From Kribbella italica (lineage in GTDB: Bacteria > Actinomycetota > Actinomycetes > Propionibacteriales > Kribbellaceae), in NCBI RefSeq assembly GCF_014205135.1, contig NZ_JACHMY010000001.1, positions 8,370,001 to 8,434,000 on the forward strand: 64,000 bases of DNA, written 5' to 3'. The position numbers and the translations under genes are program-made. The notes under the pieces were generated by a model that worked only from the letters and a program-made list of their open reading frames with translations, did not search any database and had not been told where the DNA came from. Positions 58,513-64,000 of the stretch are shown in pieces. The number at the start of each line of letters is the position of its first letter. Within the stretch, counting starts at the first letter, position 1.

Positions 58513-59170
58513 AGCCTCCGAACGCCCATCGAACCATCAGCGGGAACTCCTCTGCCCAGAAAGGATCGCCGTGGTCGCCGACTCGTTCCGTCATCACCAC
58601 GTCCGCGCCGGCGTCGCGCAGGGCGTCGGCCCACCGGGCCGCGTTCTCCTGGAACCAGGGCTCCAAGGTCCCGGCGACCAGATAGGTCCGCGGCAACGGA
58701 CTCGGCAGCTCAGTCGGCGGCTGATAGCCCCCTCCTGGCGAGGCGCAGAAGACCGCGCCGTAGATGTCCGGATGCCGAATCCCCATCGCCAGCGAGAGTT
58801 CTCCACTCGCCGACACTCCGCACACCGCGGTGCGCTCGGCGGGCAGCGCGACACCGAACCGCCTCGTCACCCACCGGCGGACGTCCTCGACGAAGAACTT
58901 CTCGTGCGCCGCGAACAACTCCTCGTCGAACGACGGCGAGTACTCCTTGATCCGCGCCATCTCGTCCTTGGCGTCCGTCCGGTGTGCGCCGACGATCATC
59001 GTCGGCGGTACCTCGGCGGCCTCGAGGCGCCCACCCCATTGGGAGATCAGCTGTCCGTCGCCGGCGAACACCACGGCCTCCGGCGGATCCGCCGGCACGT
59101 AGACCGTCACCTGCCGCCCGCCGTCGTACTCGAAGCTCTCGGTGACGAGTTCTCCGGCCAGGTCGTCCAT
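58511..59170 (-). CDS. Esterase-D/enterochelin-esterase-like alpha/beta hydrolase
   Basis: 219 residues from ATG 59170. Strand order and motifs fit the esterase D/Fes group: TVYVPADPPEAVVFAGDGQLISQWG, MIVGAHRTDAKDE, nucleophile Ser in CGVSASGELSLAMG (GxSxxG form), and a likely catalytic His in VGDHGDPFWAEEF. The acid is probably the Glu in GTLEPWFQ. No signal peptide, so intracellular. Stands alone, tail to tail with the serpin gene. Substrate unknown. Confidence 0.88.
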   Translation of the reverse strand: MDDLAGELVTESFEYDGGRQVTVYVPADPPEAVVFAGDGQLISQWGGRLEAAEVPPTMIVGAHRTDAKDEMARIKEYSPSFDEELFAAHEKFFVEDVRRWVTRRFGVALPAERTAVCGVSASGELSLAMGIRHPDIYGAVFCASPGGGYQPPTELPSPLPRTYLVAGTLEPWFQENAARWADALRDAGADVVMTERVGDHGDPFWAEEFPLMVRWAFGG

Positions 59171-59280
59171 GGCTCGCACCTCAGTCTGCGGTCGCGATGG
59201 TCGAGGACCCTCGCAGGTCCTCGCGAGACCCGCAGCCTAACGCTGCAGCCGGTCACGGCCTCTCCCTTGGACCAATCGCG

Positions 59281-60405
59281 TCAGGTGGAGAGAGCAGCGT
59301 CGAGCGGGTCGGCCAGTGCGGCGACTGTGGCTGGGGAGGGTGGCAGGTGCTGGGTCATGAGGACTGCGGAGATGCCGTGGTCGGGATAGGCGTACCAGAG
59401 CGTTCCGAGTCCTCCGCCCCAGCCGTAGCGCGCGGGGATGCCTGGTCCAGCCGAGCGGACCTGCACGCCGTAGCCCCAGCCTTCACCGTCGAGGAAGATC
59501 TGCGCGGACGGTCCGGACCGCTGCTCTGCCGTCAGGCGGTCGACCGCCTGCGTGTCTCCCAGGCTTTGGTGACCTGTGGACAGGCTGGTGGCGAAGGTCA
59601 GGTAGTCGGCGGCGGTGGAGACCAGGCCGCCGCCTGCGTGGGGAAAGGCCGGAGCCGCGAGCCAGTCGCTGTCGGGTACGTCGTCGAACACGGCTGTTCC
59701 GTCGGTGAAGCACGGGATCAGCCGGTCACGGGCGTGCGCTGGTACGGCGAACCCGGTGTCGTTCATGCCGAGTGGAGTGAAGATCCGCTCGTCGAACAGC
59801 GTCGGCAGCGCGGCGCCGGCCGCGCGGGCGAGGAGGACCCCGAGCACGGCGTACGAGAACTCGTAGCGCCAGTGCCGTCCGGGTTGTTCCATCAACGGCA
59901 GTTCGGCAAACCGGCGGACCCACTCGTCCGGCGCGTGCGGGATCGAGGACGGGGTCGGCGGCCCCATCCCGAGCCCTGCCGCGAACGCCTTCTCCGCAAT
60001 CGGGGGACTGTCGACCTCGAAGGCAAAGCCGAACCCGAGTCGCATCAGCAACAGGTCTTCGACAGTCGGCGCCTTGTCGGCCGGGACGGTGTCGTCGAGC
60101 GGGCCGTCGAGTTGGCGAAGGACTCGCTGCCCACTCAGTTCAGGGAGCCACCGATGGATGGAATCGTCGAGCGCGAGCACGCCGTCGTCGACCAGTCGGA
60201 GCGTCAGCGCGGCAGTCAACGGTTTCGTCATCGAGCTGATCCGGAACACGGCGTCGGGCCGCAGCGCATCACCACCGGGACGATCCAGACCAGCAGCATG
60301 AATCCACTGCCGCTCCCCATCGGCGACCCCAACCACCGCCCCGGGGACCTCCCCAGCCAGCACCAGCTTCTCAACCGAATCCACGACCGACCTGAAGACC
60401 GTCAT
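59281..60405 (-). CDS. Beta-lactamase-fold serine hydrolase
   Basis: Class C-type (family S12) hydrolase of 374 residues without a signal peptide. The nucleophile motif SxxK is in FRISSMTKPLTAALTLRL near 57-60. The YxN motif is degenerate (YEFSYAVLG), and the third motif is probably the HxG-like GWGGGLGTLWY. Such proteins act as esterases or D-amino-acid peptidases rather than as true beta-lactamases. Start ATG 60405; no RBS is clear. It stands alone between spacers of 110 and 750 bases. Confidence 0.9.
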   Translation of the reverse strand: MTVFRSVVDSVEKLVLAGEVPGAVVGVADGERQWIHAAGLDRPGGDALRPDAVFRISSMTKPLTAALTLRLVDDGVLALDDSIHRWLPELSGQRVLRQLDGPLDDTVPADKAPTVEDLLLMRLGFGFAFEVDSPPIAEKAFAAGLGMGPPTPSSIPHAPDEWVRRFAELPLMEQPGRHWRYEFSYAVLGVLLARAAGAALPTLFDERIFTPLGMNDTGFAVPAHARDRLIPCFTDGTAVFDDVPDSDWLAAPAFPHAGGGLVSTAADYLTFATSLSTGHQSLGDTQAVDRLTAEQRSGPSAQIFLDGEGWGYGVQVRSAGPGIPARYGWGGGLGTLWYAYPDHGISAVLMTQHLPPSPATVAALADPLDAALST

Positions 60406-60849
60406 CGCAGCACACTAGCGCCGAGCCACTCCAGATCCTGCGCGGTGACTGCTCGACCTCGGCGAACGCTGGCCGCCGGTCCGGGTCGTCGCCGAAGCCC
60501 GGACCGATCAGGGCCCGGTCGAGCGACGTACGGTCCGAGACCTGGATCGCAGGTGATCGGCGTACCGCTCGGGCCGACGACCCAGCGCACGCCGCTGGTC
60601 CCGTCGATCGGTCGACCACCCAGCGCGCGCCGCTGGTCCCGTCGATGTCGTCGGCCCCCTCGCCGGGGAGCGAGTCGTCCGGGCGCACCTGGAGCAGGCG
60701 AGAGATGTCGGCGTGCACGGTCCGGGCGGTCGACGAGCCGCGACCTCGGCGTCCAACTGCTCGTCGCACACCTCGCGCTGGTGACGTCATCGGCGTGCCA
60801 GTGTTGAGCCACACCGTGCCTGCGCGGAGGCGTGATGGGGCTCGCGCTT
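60406..60849 (-). pseudogene. Unassigned ORF broken by a 38-bp tandem duplication
   Basis: On the minus strand a frame beginning near 60814 reads VWLNTGTPMTSPA, HADISRLLQVRPDDSLPGEG and ADDIDGTSGARWVV. A near-identical 34-base segment occurs at 60575-60608 and 60613-60646, offset by 38 bases; since 38 is not a multiple of three, the frame shifts there and continues one frame over as IDGTSGVRWVVGPSGTPI. Removing one copy restores a longer frame. The family is not recognised, and other shifts may exist, so calling this a pseudogene is an inference. Confidence 0.4.
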
Positions 60850-61023
60850 GGGGTCGGCTACTGCTTGAGCCAGAGTCTGCTGTCGCCCGGGTCAGCTCCT
60901 TGGACTCGGGGGCGACTATTGCCTGAGACGGGGCCCGCTGTCGCCCGGATCAGGTCCTCGGACTCGGGGGCGACTACTGCCTGAGCCGGGACCCGCTGTC
61001 GCCCGGATCAGGTCCTCGGGACC
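60850..61023. repeat. 58-bp tandem repeat, three units
   Basis: Units at 60850-60907, 60908-60965 and 60966-61023 abut exactly. Units two and three are nearly identical; the first has diverged. The core is GCTGTCGCCCGG followed by TCAGGTCCT. The remaining 135 bases to the TetR gene hold no gene I can support, though the minus strand reads ESADGLHEIQARVRTMRTPA, perhaps a remnant. Confidence 0.85.
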
Positions 61024-61158
61024 GGCGGTGATCACCCAGGGACGGCGGTTGGCCGGCGTACGCATGGTGCGGACTCGGGCCTGGATCTCGTGCAGCCCGT
61101 CGGCCGACTCGCGGTCGACGGCGGTCGCGGTGTCGCGTCGCGCGGCGGGGTGCGGTGG

Positions 61159-61716
61159 TCAGGAAGGTGGTTTCCGGAGATGCTCCGAGGTGAGGAGGCG
61201 ATTGAGGAGTGCGGAGGCCTCGTCGACGGCGGGGCGGTCGCCGGTGAGCAGGAGGTCGAAGAGCAGGCCGCGGGAGGCGGCCAGGCCGAGACGTGCGTAC
61301 GCCGGCGCTTGGTCCTCGGGAATTCCGGCTTTCACAAAGAGCCGGATCAGCGGTGGGAGCCAGACGTTGATCAGGTCGGCCTTCAACGCCTCGGTGTGGG
61401 GGAGATCCTGCATCGCGTGCGCGGACAGCTCGAAGAACAGCGGCCCATAGATCAGCGCCGCCTCGGTCACCCGGCGCCAGAACTGCTCGGCCTGCTGCAC
61501 CAGCGGAAGATCCTCGAGCTCGGCCAGCAGATCCCGTTGCTGCTGCTCGACCGTACGGACCACCTCGGCCAGCAGGCCCTCGCGCGAACCGAAGTGGTAG
61601 ATCAGCATCCGGTGACTCGTGCCGATCGATGCCGCGATCGTGCGCAGACTCGCGTCCCCGATGCCGTTCCTAGCGAAGTGCTCGACGGCCTCGGTGAGCA
61701 GGGACTCGCGGCTCAC
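61159..61716 (-). CDS. TetR-family transcriptional regulator
   Basis: 185 residues from GTG 61716. HTH domain SRESLLTEAVEHFARNGIGDASLRTIAASIGTSHRMLIYHFGSREGLLAEVV, then a helical ligand domain rich in aromatic residues (FWRRVTEAALIYGPLFFELSAHAM). It lies 82 bases downstream of the SRPBCC gene on the same strand; the long palindrome upstream of that gene is its likely operator, making the pair an autoregulated unit. Confidence 0.93.
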   Translation of the reverse strand: MSRESLLTEAVEHFARNGIGDASLRTIAASIGTSHRMLIYHFGSREGLLAEVVRTVEQQQRDLLAELEDLPLVQQAEQFWRRVTEAALIYGPLFFELSAHAMQDLPHTEALKADLINVWLPPLIRLFVKAGIPEDQAPAYARLGLAASRGLLFDLLLTGDRPAVDEASALLNRLLTSEHLRKPPS

Positions 61717-61798
61717 CGGGGCAGAACTCCGGGCAGTCGTGCACGGTGAAGCCGTCGTGCGCGCCCGACGGCACCCGGATCGCGGTGTTCCGCGGCGC

Positions 61799-62215
61799 TC
61801 ACGCCTCGGTGACCTTCTTCAGGCTGGTGATCTCGGTGGCGATGTACTCCCTGGTCAGCTTCGCGTACAGCTTGCCGAAGAGCCAGCCCAGCGGACCTTC
61901 CTGGATGACCGTCGCGGTCACGACCGTGCCCTCCGGCGTACTGACCACGCGGTGGCCGGCGGTCGTCTTGATGCCCGGCGCGCGGGAGACCCATTCGAAG
62001 TACTCGCCGTCCTTCAGTTCCGTCACCTCCCAGACGGCGACCGGGAGCTTGGGCTGGCGGATCCGGGTCCGGGCGCCGACTCGCAGCGCGCCCTCGTCGA
62101 GCCGCTCGACCGAGTCCATGGTCGGAGTCCAGTCGGGCCAGTGGGCGACGTCGCTGAAGACCGCCCAGACGCGTTCGGCGGGGGCGTTGACGGTGGTGGA
62201 GTGATCGAAGCGCAT
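61799..62215 (-). CDS. SRPBCC (polyketide-cyclase/START-like) protein
   Basis: 138 residues, a single START/Bet v1-like domain. MRFDHSTTVNAPAERVWAVFSDVAHWPDWTPTMDSVERLD is the classic N-terminus of SRPBCC proteins; later ARTRIRQPKLPVAVWEVTEL and the long C-terminal helix (GWLFGKLYAKLTREYIATEITSLKKV). These bind hydrophobic ligands or act as cyclases. Its start codon lies inside the palindromic operator, so it is tightly controlled, most likely by the TetR gene downstream. Confidence 0.92.
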   Translation of the reverse strand: MRFDHSTTVNAPAERVWAVFSDVAHWPDWTPTMDSVERLDEGALRVGARTRIRQPKLPVAVWEVTELKDGEYFEWVSRAPGIKTTAGHRVVSTPEGTVVTATVIQEGPLGWLFGKLYAKLTREYIATEITSLKKVTEA

Positions 62216-62234
62216 GTACCAAATGGTACATGCG
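62211..62234. promoter_or_regulatory. Perfect palindromic TetR-type operator over the SRPBCC start
   Basis: Arms CGCATGTACCA (62211-62221) and its exact complement (62224-62234) flank a 2-base AA centre. The core TACCA-N2-TGGTA is a common TetR operator form. The first arm includes the SRPBCC start codon (CAT at 62213-62215). Confidence 0.8.
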
Positions 62235-62351
62235 CGGTCCGTGGCCGTCGATCGGCCGAGCGTCGACGCTGCGTGTACGGACGGTAAGAGTCGGGTCAGA
62301 TCGGCGATTGCGGTGTGCCGACGATCCGGTGCCGCCGGTAGGGTCGTCGCC

Positions 62352-62546
62352 ATGGCCGACCAGAACACGAACCACGCCACCGAGAACGAGCAGGACCCGG
62401 GCGCGAGCACCCAGATGTTCCGCGCCTTCGTCAGCGAGGGCGAGGTCCAGCCCGCCGAAGAGCCGAAGATGAACGGCCGCATGCTGGCCGTCGTCGGCGC
62501 CGTCGTGGTCCTGATCGCCGTCGTCGCCGCGATCCTCGTCCTCTGA
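62352..62546 (+). CDS. Small single-pass membrane protein
   Basis: 64 residues: hydrophilic, acidic N-terminal 40 residues (ADQNTNHATENEQDPGAS, then TQMFRAFVSEGEVQPAEEP), then a hydrophobic helix at about 44-63 that ends the chain (MLAVVGAVVVLIAVVAAILV), so a tail-anchored layout. TAGGGT at 62339-62344 sits eight bases before the ATG and could be a -10 for a leaderless mRNA. No family recognised. Confidence 0.65.
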   Translation: MADQNTNHATENEQDPGASTQMFRAFVSEGEVQPAEEPKMNGRMLAVVGAVVVLIAVVAAILVL

Positions 62547-63029
62547 CCGACCCTCTCCTGCACGACACGACCACGGCGCCGACTGGGCTTCCCCTGCGCG
62601 GCACGGCCGGCACGGTCAAGGTCGACGTCACGCTCGCCGGTACGTCCGTACGCTCAGCGTCTCGATGGGCCTGCACAAGCGCGACGACCGCCCGATGGGC
62701 GTGGCCGCTCCGTGGAGACCGAGCGCCACCGCGCGAGCGCCGCGGCCCAGGACTCGGGCTCTCCGAAGTCGCCCTGGACGACCGCTGGTCTGGGACCAGG
62801 ACGAGGAATCCGGCGTCGACCCGCGGTGACGCACGGGGATTTGCTGGTGGTCTTCGGTGGTTTGCCGGCGTCGGGGTTCTGCTCGCCGCCGGTGAAGAAG
62901 CCTGGCGACTTCGGCTGCCTGATGAGCCGCTTCGCCGTTGCCGACCCCGACACTCCGGCCCTGCTGCGCGGGCTGGGGTCGCTGCTGCTGCCGCACACGC
63001 AGGTGCGAGATCGTGAGCTGAACAGATGA
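62547..63029 (+). other. 479-base stretch with a possible gene remnant coupled to phzF
   Basis: No full gene is evident. A frame from GTG 62712 to the stop at 63029 (105 codons) contains THGDLLVVFGGLPASGF and FGCLMSRFAVADPDTPALL, which look protein-like, while its first 40 codons are Arg/Ser/Ala-rich. Its stop overlaps the phzF start (ATGA), the way neighbouring operon genes are joined. It may be the 3' end of a gene whose 5' part has decayed, or a small unrecognised gene. Confidence 0.35.
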
Positions 63030-63703
63030 CCACCGTGGACGTGCACGTCGTACGGGTGTTCGTCGATCCCTCCGGTGCCTTCGGGAACCCGTTGGGGATT
63101 GTTGACGGCGCGCTGGTTCCCGTCGAGGAGCGGCAGCGGACGGCTGCCCGGCTCGGCTACAGCGAGACCGTCTTCGTCGACGATCCCGCGACCGGCCTGA
63201 TCCAGATCTTCAGCCCCACTGGGGAGATGCCGTTCGCTGGGCACCCGACTGTCGGCGTCGCCTGGTGGTTGCACGCGCAAGGGCAGCACGTCGACGTACT
63301 GCGGGTGCCCGCCGGTGAGGTGCCCGTCATCCGCAGCAACGGCATCACCGCCGTACGCGCCAACGCTTCCTGGGGCAGCACCTTCGACTGGCGCCAGCTC
63401 GACACCCCCGGCGAGGTCCTCGCCGCAAGCCCCGCGTCGTACTCAGCAGGCCACACCTACCTCTGGGCCTGGGAAGACGAACCCCAAGGCCGCATCCGCG
63501 CCCGCGTCTTCGCGCCCGCCATGGGTGTCCCCGAAGACGAGGCCACCGGCTCAGCCGCCACCCAACTCACCGCCCGCCTGGGCCGCTCCCTCCACATCAC
63601 CCAAGGCGCCGGCTCCCAACTCCTCACCACCAACCTCTCCGGCGGCTGGACCACGGTAGGCGGCCGAGTCCTCCCGGCCCCGAGCCGCACGATCACCACC
63701 TGA
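63026..63703 (+). CDS. PhzF-family isomerase-like protein
   Basis: 225 residues of the PhzF/diaminopimelate-epimerase fold: a pseudo-twofold of two similar halves. The catalytic Glu is in LGYSETVFVDD near 47, followed by the conserved MPFAGHPTVGVAWWL; the second half has GVPEDEATGSAATQL. FGNPLGIVDG near 19 is also typical. Family members are usually 260-290 residues, so the linker and part of the second half are shortened, though both signature motifs remain. Substrate unknown. The ATG overlaps the stop of the preceding frame. Confidence 0.9.
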   Translation: MTTVDVHVVRVFVDPSGAFGNPLGIVDGALVPVEERQRTAARLGYSETVFVDDPATGLIQIFSPTGEMPFAGHPTVGVAWWLHAQGQHVDVLRVPAGEVPVIRSNGITAVRANASWGSTFDWRQLDTPGEVLAASPASYSAGHTYLWAWEDEPQGRIRARVFAPAMGVPEDEATGSAATQLTARLGRSLHITQGAGSQLLTTNLSGGWTTVGGRVLPAPSRTITT

Positions 63704-63763
63704 CGTGAAGAGCGCCGTACTGGTCACGTACGCCCCAACCTCAGCGCCACCTGCCTCCAAGCC

Positions 63764-64000
63764 ATGGCACTCCTGGGCGCCGACCTCGCCCCCGGCGTCG
63801 CCCAGCTGACTGCCCCCGACGGCCACCTCTTCACCCTGTACGCCGGCACCCCCGACGACCTAGCCGACTACCGCGACGTAACCCTCGTCCCCGCCACTCC
63901 CGGCCTCGAGGCGCCCAACCTCGCCCTCCCCGTCAGCACGGCGTACGTCGAATGCCGCTGGGAAGATCTCTTCGCCACCACCGTCGCCCACCTCGCCGAC
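63764..64000 (+). CDS. Unassigned ORF running off the right edge
   Basis: An open frame continues from ATG 63764 to the window end (79 codons): MALLGADLAPGVAQLTAPDG, LFTLYAGTPDDLADYRDVTL, and later STAYVECRWEDLFATTV. The frame is open back to a stop at 63701 and reads PNLSATCLQA before the ATG, so the true start is uncertain. No family recognised; a complete sequence is needed to judge. Confidence 0.45.
   Translation, partial: MALLGADLAPGVAQLTAPDGHLFTLYAGTPDDLADYRDVTLVPATPGLEAPNLALPVSTAYVECRWEDLFATTVAHLAD

Overview
This is a high-GC, gene-dense piece of an actinobacterial chromosome. Long GC-biased ORFs on both strands, GTG starts, 4-base ATGA/GTGA operon overlaps, a 180-kDa-class NAD-glutamate dehydrogenase, an actinobacterial Tad pilus operon and a complete myo-inositol catabolic cluster together suggest Propionibacteriales, most likely a Kribbella-like soil organism. 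That genus call is inference. I saw no tRNA, rRNA, CRISPR array or complete insertion sequence.

Layout. 83-2079: OmpR-type two-component pair. 2080-5313: accessory island with a repeat-bearing spacer, a lower-GC gene of the sporadic DUF6119/TIGR04141 family, and a frameshifted NmrA-like pseudogene divergent from a MarR regulator. 5920-9098: five-gene overlapping redox operon (small membrane protein, ApbE flavin transferase, ferric-reductase-like haem membrane protein, NuoF-like flavin/Fe-S protein, 3Fe-4S ferredoxin) behind tandem TCTCAGCAG boxes. 9245-14134: NAD-glutamate dehydrogenase with a strong terminator, followed by about 1.2 kb of repeat-rich non-coding DNA.

15342-33874: inositol region. 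A HutC/GntR regulator is divergent from the operon iolG-like, iolE/H-like, iolC, Cgl0159-like aldolase candidate, iolB, iolD, iolE, sugar ABC transporter (binding protein, permease, ATPase), Gfo/Idh dehydrogenase and iolA, plus a 37-residue basic protein and a terminator. Two more Gfo/Idh/MocA dehydrogenases follow, divergently arranged, and a second GntR regulator paralogous to the first. The genes cover import of an inositol-type sugar, oxidation to inosose, dehydration, ring hydrolysis, isomerisation, phosphorylation, cleavage, and conversion of malonate semialdehyde to acetyl-CoA.

33910-35678: SigE-type sigma factor and a membrane partner. 35961-41065: Tad pilus operon (cpaF, tadB, a 39-codon bridging ORF, tadC, Flp-like pilin, three TadE/TadG-like pseudopilins, two of which carry Arg-rich tandem repeats). 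41105-49660: SDR enzymes, TetR and LysR regulators with visible palindromic operators, prfB, a pentapeptide-repeat protein, an MFS exporter and an XRE regulator. 49693-52803: secreted carbohydrate-active set (beta-helix protein, sorbosone-type dehydrogenase, GH5 glycosidase). 52965-64000: LysR/EamA pair, NADAR protein, metal-type permease pair with a candidate Zur half-site, a bacterial serpin, esterase, beta-lactamase-fold hydrolase, a decayed stretch with a 38-bp frame-breaking duplication and a 58-bp triplicate, a TetR/SRPBCC pair with a perfect 22-bp-arm palindrome, a PhzF protein and a truncated ORF.

A recurrent theme is minisatellite-like DNA: 6, 7, 27, 30, 38, 52-56, 58, 94 and 180 bp periods occur in unrelated places, mostly between genes but twice inside coding sequence.
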